Shown piece after piece: positions 11,560-21,383 of a stretch of DNA of 64,000 bases (position 1 is its first letter; each line of letters opens with the position of its first letter). Source of the stretch: Alligator mississippiensis (lineage: Eukaryota > Chordata > Crocodylia > Alligatoridae); the NCBI RefSeq assembly GCF_030867095.1, contig NC_081837.1:19762001-19826000 (forward strand), read 5' to 3'. The notes beneath the pieces are model-generated. The model saw nothing but the letters and a program-made list of their open reading frames with translations. It ran no database searches and was not told the DNA's origin. The position numbers were made by a program, and so were the translations under genes.

Positions 11560-11850
11560 GAGAAAGTACTAGCATATCTTATTCCTCACCTACACTGCCT
11601 CTTTTCCACTCCTCTGGTCCCTGACCAAACTTCCCCAACTTCATAAAGATCATTGCCAAGGAACCCGAAATCTCCTCTGCCCATTCCTGCAGTGTCCTGA
11701 GATTAAATTGATCTGGCCCTGCTGGCTTGATCAGACCCAACAAAAGCTCTCTGAAAGCCTATTTTTTTTTATCTCCTCCCTCAGCTTGTTCCCTTCCTTC
11801 TCCAGATAATCCCTGTTAGTTCTCTGGCAGCTTAATTTTTTGGGAGAAGA
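11560..11850 (-). mobile_element. Old CR1/L2-type RT fragment
   Basis: On the minus strand a broken frame resembles the region at the start of a CR1 RT: KPAGPDQFNLRTLQEWAEEI followed by LAMIFMKLGKFGQG. It is decayed and lacks the catalytic blocks. Confidence 0.6.
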
Positions 11851-11958
11851 TTGAGCCAAAGGCCACAGTTGCTCCTTAAGAGAGGATACAAGTATGCTAG
11901 CTTGACCACTGGGAAGGAGCCTATGAGAGTTTTCTTTTTTTCTACCACTGGTTTTTTT

Positions 11959-12473
11959 GTGGGACTGTGGAATCAGAAAAAATATATGCCTTAAACTTTG
12001 ATTATTTTAGTTATAAGATGACATAACCGCTTTGTGTAGAATTGCTGGCTCGGTACAGTAGAACAGATAAGGGCAAGTGTTTGTTCTTTGTAACTCTTCT
12101 GCAAATGCTTCGCTCACCGCGGCCTTGAAGGTAGAAAAAAAAAAAAAGTATGTACAAAGTAGATTTCCAGGTGCAAGAAGGAGGTTTGTGAACTAACCCT
12201 ATCTCCCCCATAATTCCCATCCTGATAACAGCAAAGAAATAATGAAGTAATATTATAGCCGCTTTTCATGCTAATTTCACTATATGATCACGTGAGTTGT
12301 AAGCGACTGTTAAAAAGTATATAAGCCTCCTGATTTTGCTCTTGGGGGGGGACCCCTTCCAAGTGCTTGGGAAATCCATGTCACTTTGGAACTCCCCCTA
12401 CAGCTGTAGTTTCTTTTGAATAAAAGCTTCTGCTGACCTGACCCAAAAGTACTCTGTGTGTGTTTCCACGACA
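11959..12473 (+). mobile_element. Probable solo LTR, fossil
   Basis: A stretch bounded by TG and CA with a TATA box (TATATAAG, about 12319) and an AATAAA signal (12419-12424) at LTR-like spacing, ending about 50 bases after the signal. No internal retroviral sequence is seen on either side, so it looks like a solo LTR. I found no clear target duplication, so the ends are uncertain. Family unknown. Confidence 0.5.
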
Positions 12474-12684
12474 GGACACAGACATCCATTGTTCCAAAGG
12501 AGAAAGCTTCCTTAAGGGTCTGATACCCGATCACTGTGACCTCCTGTTCTTTGAGATCAATACCCCTTGTCCCATGCAGTTTATTGCCAGTACTCCCTAA
12601 CCACCAAATTTGGATCCTTGGGGAATCCCATGGTCCAGGACACACAGACTCCAGCAATTCACATAGCAAAAGCAAAAGCAACCA

Positions 12685-12718
12685 GATAACTCCACTCTAC
12701 CAGCTGAGCTACCAAAGG
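12685..12718 (-). pseudogene. tRNA-Tyr 5'-half relic
   Basis: On the minus strand CCTTTGGTAGCTCAGCTGG and following bases match the acceptor 5' strand and D arm of the array's tRNA-Tyr, then homology stops before the anticodon. It marks a worn, internally deleted half-unit at the array's left edge. Confidence 0.7.
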
Positions 12719-12819
12719 CAAAACACCCACCCCCTCTTGGACCTTCAGATAACACATGCCCAAAAGCATGTGTTCCTGGGGAGGAAAGCCCAGCCAGAGC
12801 CACCACTCCCCCTCTAATA

Positions 12820-12891
12820 GCCGGAGTAGCTCAGTTGGGAGAGCATTGAGTGAAGATCTAAAGATCCCTGGATCAATCCCGGGTTTCGGCA
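12820..12891 (+). pseudogene. tRNA-Phe pseudogene (array copy 1A)
   Basis: Same start and end as the 73-nt tRNA-Phe copies, but one base short in the anticodon stem region (GCATTGAGTGAAG against GCGTTAGACTGAAG), so that stem no longer pairs properly. It stands at the outer edge of the array, where homogenisation would be weakest. The GAA anticodon is still readable. Confidence 0.8.
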
Positions 12892-13161
12892 GCTCTCGGG
12901 TCTTCCTTTGGCTGTCGCTGCCTACTCCAGCCTGCCCCTTCTTTGCTTCCTGGCCACCCGTGGGCCAGCCTCACCCCTGCCGCCTAACCCACTTGCACTC
13001 CCAGAGACAGGTTCTTTTTGCCATGGGCAGCGCCTCCCAGGCAGGCAGTAGGCCCTTTTGGTGTGCCCTTGCACAACTCTCCAGTGCTCACCTTGCACAC
13101 AAGCTGTCCCTGCCACCCCCAGGTGCAGAGCTTTCCTGTACAAGCCCCAAAAGGGAGGCGC

Positions 13162-13249
13162 TCCTTCGAGCCGGACTCGAACCAGCCACCTAAGGATGTC
13201 TTGCCCAACCCTCTACAGTCCTCCGCTCTACCAGCTGAGCTACCGAAGG
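13162..13249 (-). tRNA. tRNA-Tyr(GTA), intron-containing, intact (copy 1A)
   Basis: The 88-nt gene folds as a full cloverleaf: acceptor CCTTCGG/TCGAAGG, D arm GCTC/GAGC, anticodon stem GAGGA/TCCTT, T arm GCTGG/CCGGC with a standard TTCGAGT loop. The anticodon GTA is at 13214-13216. A 15-nt intron (13198-13212) sits one base 3' of the anticodon, the canonical place for vertebrate tRNA-Tyr. A and B boxes are intact. A T4 Pol III terminator lies 10 nt past the 3' end (plus-strand AAAA, 13149-13152). It faces the tRNA-Phe on its left. Confidence 0.95.
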
Positions 13250-13628
13250 AAACGCAGCCCCCTTCTTTTGTAGCGTCAGGTAACACTCACCCAAAAGCAC
13301 CTGGCTCACCCACCAGGGACCCAGCACTCCTGCCACCATCACCGTCCCCTCCCGCTCGGCCCTCTGCTCCCTGCCCTGCCTCCCGGCGAGCCCTGGGCTC
13401 TTTGGCACTCGCACCTGCCAGCCTCGCGCTGCTCTCGCCCAACTACCACCCGCCACATGCACCAGCCCCAGGAAGGCCAGGTGCAGGGCCCGCCAGGTCG
13501 CACATCCCACACAAGGCCAGCCAGTGCCCTCCCAAAGGAGGCCACAGCTGCTGGCCATCAAGCCCAGCCCCTGCCATGTAGCCGGCCCGGAGCCTGGCAG
13601 CCGCAGGCTCCCCAGGCCGTGTGGCGGG

Positions 13629-13642
13629 CCAGTAGGGGGCGC
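13629..13642 (+). promoter_or_regulatory. Perfect CTCF core motif match (unit 1)
   Basis: CCAGTAGGGGGCGC matches the vertebrate CTCF core consensus CCASYAGRKGGCRS at every position. It lies in half A, about 380 bp right of the intact Tyr gene, and is absent from half B. Binding is inferred from the motif only. Confidence 0.7.
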
Positions 13643-14132
13643 TCCTGCCTTGAGCCGCCCTCCTCACTGCGCCCGACCACCTTCCAGGCTCCGAGTGCCT
13701 CCCTGGGGTGCCTCACGTCCGGCCGACCCCTTCCCTGCAGCACACCCGCTAGCCTGGGCTTCCCGCTGCCACCACCCACCCAAGGCTCTGGACTCAATTC
13801 TGGCTCTGCGCACCTTGGAAAACACAGGCCTGATCGTCCACTTGGCACTACACCCAATACAGGCACTTGGGGCACTTTCCCAAGTCAGGGCCTTAATAGG
13901 AAAGTGTCCCTTAGTCCACAGACCTAAGGGGCCACCTCGGCATAACTTAGACCCACCCCTCAACAAGTCTCCCACACCGGTCACAAAGGAGAACGTTATT
14001 GATTACAGGGGGTAGGGTGAAAACAGGGTAAAAGGTAGAGCAGCGTCATGGAAATATCACAGGGATCAATCCCATAGAGCAAACCAGCACGGCTGAGGTA
14101 GCCTTTTGATCACGCATCTGAGTTACTGTAAG

Positions 14133-14357
14133 CTACGGATCTAGTTGGATGTCGAGTAGCTTACTCACCCGCATCATCCAGAGCTGGTTGCAGTTTTGCT
14201 CTGGAGGCAGGTCACTCTTTGAGGAGAAAGCCAGTTTCAGATGGTGAAGCTCCTCTGCCAGTTTCAGATGCATCTCGATGACCGCATGGCTAATGGCTGC
14301 CTTCTTCCTGGACCGGGCCTTTAAATAACCTTTCTGACCTCAGCAGCCCGGGCCAAT
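14133..14357 (-). promoter_or_regulatory. Promoter-like segment with splice donor and 46-codon frame (unit 1)
   Basis: Reading the minus strand: an ATTGG (inverted CCAAT box, 14353-14357), then a TATA-like TTATTTAAAG (about 14319-14328), then a strong splice donor CGG/GTGAGTAA (exon end 14169). A short frame from ATG 14271-14273 to TAG 14133-14135 (MHLKLAEELHHLKLAFSS...) runs through the donor. The frame is open upstream to a TGA before the TATA box. The spacing fits a Pol II promoter and first exon, possibly of LTR origin. No acceptor or second exon was identified, and function is unproven. Confidence 0.35.
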
Positions 14358-14760
14358 CGAAGCTGCCAGTGCTGGCCACTAGCCAACCAACTTACAAAGC
14401 ATCACGGGTCACCTGGGCCCCTGAAGGGGCTTTTTCCCTCCCCCTCCCCACCGACCAGAGAATCCTCTTCGGAGGCACCAGGCTTTTGTGATCCCCCGCC
14501 CTGAGGAATTCAACACCAGCCTCTCAGGCTGGCAGAGACAGATTTCTGGAGAGGGACACAGACGGTGGCAATTGTGCCACAGGCCTTGCCACTTCTTGGC
14601 TCCCCTTGTCAAGCACGGGCACTGGCCAAGCAGCCGCAGGTCCCGGAGCCAGGCAAGAGGCCCAGGCGCCTGCAGCCCAGAGCCCCAAGCCCAGCCTTCC
14701 ACCTTGGGCTCAGGGCCTGGGGAGGAAGGCCCAGCCAGAGCCACCACAGGCCCCCTGGCA

Positions 14761-14833
14761 GCCGGAGTAGCTCAGTTGGGAGAGCGTTAGACTGAAGATC
14801 TAAAGGTCCCTGGATCGATCCCGGGCTTCGGCA
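14761..14833 (+). tRNA. tRNA-Phe(GAA) (copy 1B)
   Basis: A 73-nt cloverleaf: acceptor GCCGGAG/CTTCGGC with one G-T pair, D arm GCTC/GAGC, anticodon stem TTAGA/TCTAA with loop CTGAAGA (GAA anticodon), T arm CCTGG/CCGGG. The T loop is ATCGATC: position 54 is A, where elongator tRNAs carry T. The B box still fits GWTCRANNC. There is no T4 run near the 3' end; the first is a T5 at 14957-14961, about 124 nt downstream. It converges on the Tyr copy at 15104-15191. Confidence 0.82.
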
Positions 14834-15103
14834 GCCCTCGGGTCTTCCTTTGGCTGCTGCTGGCTACCCAAGCCTGCTCCCCCTTTGCTTCCTGGCCACC
14901 CGTGGGCCAGCCTCACCCCTGCTGCCTAATCCCCTTGCGCTCGCAGAGAGGAAGACTTTTTCGCAGGGGCAGCGCCTCCCAGGCAGGCAGTAGGCCCTTT
15001 TGGTGTGCCCTTGCACAACTCAGCAGCGCTCACCTTCCACGCAAGCTGCCCCTGCCACCCTCAGGTGCAGAGCTTTCCTATGCAAGCCCCAAAAGGGAGG
15101 CGT

Positions 15104-15191
15104 TCCTTCGAGCCGGACTCGAATCAGCCACCTAAGGATGTCTTGCCCAACGCTCTACAGTCCTCTGCTCTACCAGCTGAGCTACCGAAAG
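15104..15191 (-). pseudogene. tRNA-Tyr(GTA), weakened copy 1B
   Basis: Same layout as the intact Tyr gene, including a 15-nt intron, GTA anticodon and T4 terminator 10 nt downstream. The T stem reads GCTGA against CCGGC, losing the universal G53-C61 pair and the second G of the B box. Acceptor pairs 2-71 becomes T-G. It could be weakly transcribed, but a working tRNA is doubtful. Confidence 0.7.
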
Positions 15192-15459
15192 AAAAACACC
15201 CCCTCGCTCTTGCAGCATCAGGTAACACACGCCCAAAAGTACCTGGCTCACCCACCCAGGACCCAGCACTCCTGCCACCATCACCGTCCCCTCCCGCTCG
15301 GCCCTCTGCTCCTTGCCCTGCCACCCGGTGAGCCCTGAGCTCTTTGGCACTCGCACCTGCCAGCCAGGCGCTGCTCTCGCCCAGCTAACACCCGCCACAT
15401 GCACCAGCCCCAGGAAGGCCAGGTGAGGGCCCGCCAGGTTGCACATCCCACTGGGCGGC

Positions 15460-15502
15460 CCACCCCACCCCACCCCACCCCACCCCAACCCAACCCAACC
15501 CA
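15460..15502. repeat. CACCC/CAACC pentamer tract (unit 1)
   Basis: About eight pentamer units, CACCC followed by CAACC, in half B. It is 10 bp longer than in unit 2 and accounts for the period difference. Confidence 0.95.
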
Positions 15503-16098
15503 GGGCTGCGGCTGGGCCGCCTACCTCTCCCCTTACATTCCCCATTCGGCTTTCCCCGCAGGCCCCACTCACCGCCAAGACCACACGCCTGTCCCTCTGG
15601 GTCAGGCCTCCACAGGTTCCACATGCCTTGCCTTCGACAGCCTGCCTGACACCAGCCCGGCTCCAGAGACGCCTGTCTGAAGAAGGAGACGCACCAGCTG
15701 CCGCGTCCCACGGCCTGAGCGCGCAGGGAACGCGCTCGCTGCCCACCCCAAACGGGTCTCGCCCGCAGCCGACCTGGGCAGGGTTTGGCTGGGCTTAGCC
15801 GTCTAGGCTTGGTCTCGCCTGCCTGGCACGGCTGCATTGCCTCCAGCCCTGGCCACACAAGGCCAGCCAGTGCCCTCCCAAAGGAGGCCACAGCTGCTGG
15901 CCATCAAGCCCAGCACCTGCCCTGTAGCCGGCCCGGAGCCTGGCAGCCGCAGGCTGCCCACGCCGTGCCACTTCTTGGGCCTCCCTTGTCAAGCACGGGT
16001 GCTGGCCAAGCAACCGCAGGTCCGGGAGCCAAGCAAGACGCCCAGAGCCCCAAGCCCAGCCTTCCACCTTGGGCTCAGGGCCTGGGGAGATAGGCCCA

Positions 16099-16171
16099 GC
16101 CGGAGTAGCTCAGTTGGGAGAGCGTTAGACTGAAGATCTAAAGGTCCCTGGATCAATCCCGGGTTTCGGCA
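16099..16171 (+). tRNA. tRNA-Phe(GAA) (copy 2A)
   Basis: A 73-nt tRNA-Phe with the same arms as copy 1B, but T loop ATCAATC and acceptor end TTTCGGC, which gives a G-T pair at 7-66. Position 54 is again A. This is the undamaged version of the pseudogene at 12820. Nearest oligo-T is about 124 nt downstream. Confidence 0.82.
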
Positions 16172-16441
16172 GCTCTCAGGTCTTCCTTTGGCTGTCGCTG
16201 CCTACTCCAGCCTGACCCTTCTTTGCTTCCTGGCCACCCGTGGGCCAGCCTCACCCCTGCCGCCTAACCCACTTGCACTCCCAGAGACAGGTTCTTTTTG
16301 CCATGGGCAGCGCCTCCCAGGCAGGCAGTAGGCCCTTTTGGTGTGCCCTTGCACAACTCTCCAGTGCTCACCTTGCACACAAGCTGTCCCTGCCACCCCC
16401 AGGTGCAGAGCTTTCCTGTACAAGCCCCAAAAGGGAGGCGC

Positions 16442-16529
16442 TCCTTCGAGCCGGACTCGAACCAGCCACCTAAGGATGTCTTGCCCAACCCTCTACAGTC
16501 CTCCGCTCTACCAGCTGAGCTACCGAAGG
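16442..16529 (-). tRNA. tRNA-Tyr(GTA), intron-containing, intact (copy 2A)
   Basis: Base-identical to the intact copy at 13162-13249, with the same 15-nt intron, GTA anticodon, standard T loop and T4 terminator. Converges on the Phe gene at 16099-16171. Confidence 0.95.
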
Positions 16530-16908
16530 AAACGCAGCCCCCTTCTTTTGTAGCGTCAGGTAACACTCACCCAAAAGCACCTGGCTCACCCACCAGGGAC
16601 CCAGCACTCCTGCCACCATCACCGTCCCCTCCCGCTCGGCCCTCTGCTCCCTGCCCTGCCTCCCGGCGAGCCCTGGGCTCTTTGGCACTCGCACCTGCCA
16701 GCCTCGCGCTGCTCTCGCCCAACTACCACCCGCCACATGCACCAGCCCCAGGAAGGCCAGGTGCAGGGCCCGCCAGGTCGCACATCCCACACAAGGCCAG
16801 CCAGTGCCCTCCCAAAGGAGGCCACAGCTGCTGGCCATCAAGCCCAGCCCCTGCCATGTAGCCGGCCCGGAGCCTGGCAGCCGCAGGCTCCCCAGGCCGT
16901 GTGGCGGG

Positions 16909-16922
16909 CCAGTAGGGGGCGC
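16909..16922 (+). promoter_or_regulatory. Perfect CTCF core motif match (unit 2)
   Basis: Same motif, orientation and flanks as at 13629, exactly one array period (3,280 bp) to the right. Confidence 0.7.
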
Positions 16923-17412
16923 TCCTGCCTTGAGCCGCCCTCCTCACTGCGCCCGACCACCTTCCAGGCTCCGAGTGCCTCCCTGGGGTGCCTCACGTCC
17001 GGCCGACCCCTTCCCTGCAGCACACCCGCTAGCCTGGGCTTCCCGCTGCCACCACCCACCCAAGGCTCTGGACTCAATTCTGGCTCTGCGCACCTTGGAA
17101 AACACAGGCCTGATCGTCCACTTGGCACTACACCCAATACAGGCACTTGGGGCACTTTCCCAAGTCAGGGCCTTAATAGGAAAGTGTCCCTTAGTCCACA
17201 GACCTAAGGGGCCACCTCGGCATAACTTAGACCCACCCCTCAACAAGTCTCCCACACCGGTCACAAAGGAGAACGTTATTGATTACAGGGGGTAGGGTGA
17301 AAACAGGGTAAAAGGTAGAGCAGCGTCATGGAAATATCACAGGGATCAATCCCATAGAGCAAACCAGCACGGCTGAGGTAGCCTTTTGATCACGCATCTG
17401 AGTTACTGTAAG

Positions 17413-17637
17413 CTACGGATCTAGTTGGATGTCGAGTAGCTTACTCACCCGCATCATCCAGAGCTGGTTGCAGTTTTGCTCTGGAGGCAGGTCACTCTTT
17501 GAGGAGAAAGCCAGTTTCAGATGGTGAAGCTCCTCTGCCAGTTTCAGATGCATCTCGATGACCGCATGGCTAATGGCTGCCTTCTTCCTGGACCGGGCCT
17601 TTAAATAACCTTTCTGACCTCAGCAGCCCGGGCCAAT
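17413..17637 (-). promoter_or_regulatory. Promoter-like segment (unit 2 copy)
   Basis: Same CCAAT, TATA, splice donor and 46-codon frame as in unit 1, one period to the right, with no change. Confidence 0.35.
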
Positions 17638-18040
17638 CGAAGCTGCCAGTGCTGGCCACTAGCCAACCAACTTACAAAGCATCACGGGTCACCTGGGCCC
17701 CTGAAGGGGCTTTTTCCCTCCCCCTCCCCACCGACCAGAGAATCCTCTTCGGAGGCACCAGGCTTTTGTGATCCCCCGCCCTGAGGAATTCAACACCAGC
17801 CTCTCAGGCTGGCAGAGACAGATTTCTGGAGAGGGACACAGACGGTGGCAATTGTGCCACAGGCCTTGCCACTTCTTGGCTCCCCTTGTCAAGCACGGGC
17901 ACTGGCCAAGCAGCCGCAGGTCCCGGAGCCAGGCAAGAGGCCCAGGCGCCTGCAGCCCAGAGCCCCAAGCCCAGCCTTCCACCTTGGGCTCAGGGCCTGG
18001 GGAGGAAGGCCCAGCCAGAGCCACCACAGGCCCCCTGGCA

Positions 18041-18113
18041 GCCGGAGTAGCTCAGTTGGGAGAGCGTTAGACTGAAGATCTAAAGGTCCCTGGATCGATC
18101 CCGGGCTTCGGCA
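18041..18113 (+). tRNA. tRNA-Phe(GAA) (copy 2B)
   Basis: Base-identical to copy 1B at 14761-14833, with A at position 54 and no close oligo-T terminator. Confidence 0.82.
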
Positions 18114-18383
18114 GCCCTCGGGTCTTCCTTTGGCTGCTGCTGGCTACCCAAGCCTGCTCCCCCTTTGCTTCCTGGCCACCCGTGGGCCAGCCTCACCCCT
18201 GCTGCCTAATCCCCTTGCGCTCGCAGAGAGGAAGACTTTTTCGCAGGGGCAGCGCCTCCCAGGCAGGCAGTAGGCCCTTTTGGTGTGCCCTTGCACAACT
18301 CAGCAGCGCTCACCTTCCACGCAAGCTGCCCCTGCCACCCTCAGGTGCAGAGCTTTCCTATGCAAGCCCCAAAAGGGAGGCGT

Positions 18384-18471
18384 TCCTTCGAGCCGGACTC
18401 AAATCAGCCACCTAAGGATGTCTTGCCCAACGCTCTACAGTCCTCTGCTCTACCAGCTGAGCTACCGAAAG
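18384..18471 (-). pseudogene. tRNA-Tyr pseudogene (copy 2B)
   Basis: Like copy 1B, but the T loop is further damaged: TTCGA has become TTTGA, changing C56, which is needed both for the B box and for the D-loop/T-loop contact. Intron and anticodon are unchanged. Confidence 0.8.
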
Positions 18472-18739
18472 AAAAACACCCCCTCGCTCTTGCAGCATCA
18501 GGTAACACACGCCCAAAAGTACCTGGCTCACCCACCCAGGACCCAGCACTCCTGCCACCATCACCGTCCCCTCCCGCTCGGCCCTCTGCTCCTTGCCCTG
18601 CCACCCGGTGAGCCCTGAGCTCTTTGGCACTCGCACCTGCCAGCCAGGCGCTGCTCTCGCCCAGCTAACACCCGCCACATGCACCAGCCCCAGGAAGGCC
18701 AGGTGAGGGCCCGCCAGGTTGCACATCCCACTGGGCGGC

Positions 18740-18773
18740 CCACCCCACCCCACCCCACCCCAACCCAACCCAG
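18740..18773. repeat. CACCC/CAACC pentamer tract (unit 2)
   Basis: The same tract as in unit 1, two pentamers shorter. Confidence 0.95.
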
Positions 18774-19368
18774 GGCTGCGGCTGGGCCGCCTACCTCTCC
18801 CCTTACATTCCCCATTCGGCTTTCCCCGCAGGCCCCACTCACCGCCAAGACCACACGCCTGTCCCTCTGGGTCAGGCCTCCACAGGTTCCACATGCCTTG
18901 CCTTCGACAGCCTGCCTGACACCAGCCCGGCTCCAGAGACGCCTGTCTGAAGAAGGAGACGCACCAGCTGCCGCGTCCCACGGCCTGAGCGCGCAGGGAA
19001 CGCGCTCGCTGCCCACCCCAAACGGGTCTCGCCCGCAGCCGACCTGGGCAGGGTTTGGCTGGGCTTAGCCGTCTAGGCTTGGTCTCGCCTGCCTGGCACG
19101 GCTGCATTGCCTCCAGCCCTGGCCACACAAGGCCAGCCAGTGCCCTCCCAAAGGAGGCCACAGCTGCTGGCCATCAAGCCCAGCACCTGCCCTGTAGCCG
19201 GCCCGGAGCCTGGCAGCCGCAGGCTGCCCACGCCGTGCCACTTCTTGGGCCTCCCTTGTCAAGCACGGGTGCTGGCCAAGCAACCGCAGGTCCGGGAGCC
19301 AAGCAAGACGCCCAGAGCCCCAAGCCCAGCCTTCCACCTTGGGCTCAGGGCCTGGGGAGATAGGCCCA

Positions 19369-19441
19369 GCCGGAGTAGCTCAGTTGGGAGAGCGTTAGAC
19401 TGAAGATCTAAAGGTCCCTGGATCAATCCCGGGTTTCGGCA
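19369..19441 (+). tRNA. tRNA-Phe(GAA) (copy 3A)
   Basis: Base-identical to copy 2A at 16099-16171. A at position 54; nearest oligo-T about 124 nt downstream. Confidence 0.82.
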
Positions 19442-19711
19442 GCTCTCAGGTCTTCCTTTGGCTGTCGCTGCCTACTCCAGCCTGCCCCTTCTTTGCTTCC
19501 TGGCCACCCGTGGGCCAGCCTCACCCCTGCCGCCTAACCCACTTGCACTCCCAGAGACAGGTTCTTTTTGCCATGGGCAGCGCCTCCCAGGCAGGCAGTA
19601 GGCCCTTTTGGTGTGCCCTTGCACAACTCTCCAGTGCTCACCTTGCACACAAGCTGTCCCTGCCACCCCCAGGTGCAGAGCTTTCCTGTACAAGCCCCAA
19701 AAGGGAGGCGC

Positions 19712-19799
19712 TCCTTCGAGCCGGACTCGAACCAGCCACCTAAGGATGTCTTGCCCAACCCTCTACAGTCCTCCGCTCTACCAGCTGAGCTACCGAAGG
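19712..19799 (-). tRNA. tRNA-Tyr(GTA), intron-containing, intact (copy 3A)
   Basis: Base-identical to the two other intact Tyr genes, with intron, GTA anticodon and T4 terminator. Three identical Tyr genes beside three decaying ones suggest that the A copy is the one under selection. Confidence 0.95.
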
Positions 19800-20178
19800 A
19801 AACGCAGCCCCCTTCTTTTGGGGCGTCAGGTAACACTCACCCAAAAGCACCTGGCTCACCCACCAGGGACCCAGCACTCCTGCCACCATCACCGTCCCCT
19901 CCCGCTCGGCCCTCTGCTCCCTGCCCTGCCTCCCGGCGAGCCCTGGGCTCTTTGGCACTCGCACCTGCCAGCCTCGCGCTGCTCTCGCCCAACTACCACC
20001 CGCCACATGCACCAGCCCCAGGAAGGCCAGGTGCAGGGCCCGCCAGGTCGCACATCCCACACAAGGCCAGCCAGTGCCCTCCCAAAGGAGGCCACAGCTG
20101 CTGGCCATCAAGCCCAGCCCCTGCCATGTAGCCGGCCCGGAGCCTGGCAGCCGCAGGCTCCCCAGGCCGTGTGGCGGG

Positions 20179-20192
20179 CCAGTAGGGGGCGC
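20179..20192 (+). promoter_or_regulatory. Perfect CTCF core motif match (unit 3)
   Basis: Third copy, 3,270 bp right of the second. All three point the same way. Confidence 0.7.
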
Positions 20193-20682
20193 TCCTGCCT
20201 TGAGCCGCCCTCCTCACTGCGCCCGACCACCTTCCAGGCTCCGAGTGCCTCCCTGGGGTGCCTCACGTCCGGCCGACCCCTTCCCTGCAGCACACCCGCT
20301 AGCCTGGGCTTCCCGCTGCCACCACCCACCCAAGGCTCTGGACTCAATTCTGGCTCTGCGCACCTTGGAAAACACAGGCCTGATCGTCCACTTGGCACTA
20401 CACCCAATACAGGCACTTGGGGCACTTTCCCAAGTCAGGGCCTTAATAGGAAAGTGTCCCTTAGTCCACAGACCTAAGGGGCCACCTCGGCATAACTTAG
20501 ACCCACCCCTCAATAAGTCTCCCACACCGGTCACAAAGGAGAACGTTATTGATTACAGGGGGTAGGGTGAAAACAGGGTAAAAGGTAGAGCAGCGTCATG
20601 GAAATATCACAGGGATCAATCCCATAGAGCAAACCAGCACGGCTGAGGTAGCCTTTTGATCACGCATCTGAGTTACTGTAAG

Positions 20683-20907
20683 CTACGGATCTAGTTGGAT
20701 GTCGAGTAGCTTACTCACCCGCATCATCCAGAGCTGGTTGCAGTTTTGCTCTGGAGGCAGGTCACTCTTTGAGGAGAAAGCCAGTTTCAGATGGTGAAGC
20801 TCCTCTGCCAGTTTCAGATGCATCTCGATGACCGCATGGCTAATGGCTGCCTTCTTCCTGGACCGGGCCTTTAAATAACCTTTCTGACCTCAGCAGCTCA
20901 GGCCAAT
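20683..20907 (-). promoter_or_regulatory. Promoter-like segment (unit 3 copy)
   Basis: Third copy. The TATA-like element, donor and short frame are kept. The sequence between CCAAT and TATA differs slightly (CAGCAGCTCA for CAGCAGCCCG on the plus strand). Confidence 0.35.
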
Positions 20908-21310
20908 CGAAGCTGCCAGTGCTGGCCACTAGCCAACCAACTTACAAAGCATCACGGGTCACCTGGGCCCCTGAAGGGGCTTTTTCCCTCCCCCTCCCCA
21001 CCGACCAGAGAATCCTCTTCGGAGGCACCAGGCTTTTGTGATCCCCCGCCCTGAGGAATTCAACAAAAGCCTCTCACGCTGGCAGAGACAGATTTCTGGA
21101 GAGGGACACAGACGGTGGCAATTGTGCCACAGGCCTTGCCACTTCTTGGCTCCCCTTGTCAAGCACGGGCACTGGCCAAGCAGCCGCAGGTCCCGGAGCC
21201 AGGCAAGAGGCCCAGGCGCCTGCAGCCCAGAGCCCCAAGCCCAGCCTTCCACCTTGGGCTCAGGGCCTGGGGAGGAAGGCCCAGCCAGAGCCACCACAGG
21301 CCCCCTGGCA

Positions 21311-21383
21311 GCCGGAGTAGCTCAGTTGGGAGAGCGTTAGACTGAAGATCTAAAGGTCCCTGGATCGATCCCGGGCTTCGGCA
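21311..21383 (+). tRNA. tRNA-Phe(GAA) (copy 3B)
   Basis: Base-identical to copies 1B and 2B. A at position 54. It is the last tRNA-Phe before the array ends. Confidence 0.82.

Noticed and set aside
15460-15502. CACCC/CAACC tract as interstitial telomeric DNA
   Set aside because: Vertebrate telomere repeat is TTAGGG/CCCTAA; this pentamer is different and varies in length like a microsatellite.
18412-19161. 249-codon minus-strand frame in the tRNA array
   Set aside because: It overlaps tRNA-Tyr and the CACCC tract, whose length changes its frame between units. No coding character.
19608-20477. 289-codon plus-strand frame inside the tRNA array
   Set aside because: It is open only in unit 3; the homologous frame in units 1 and 2 is stopped by a single-base difference. 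It runs antisense through the tRNA-Tyr gene, is Pro/Ser/Ala-rich because of GC content, and has no domain.
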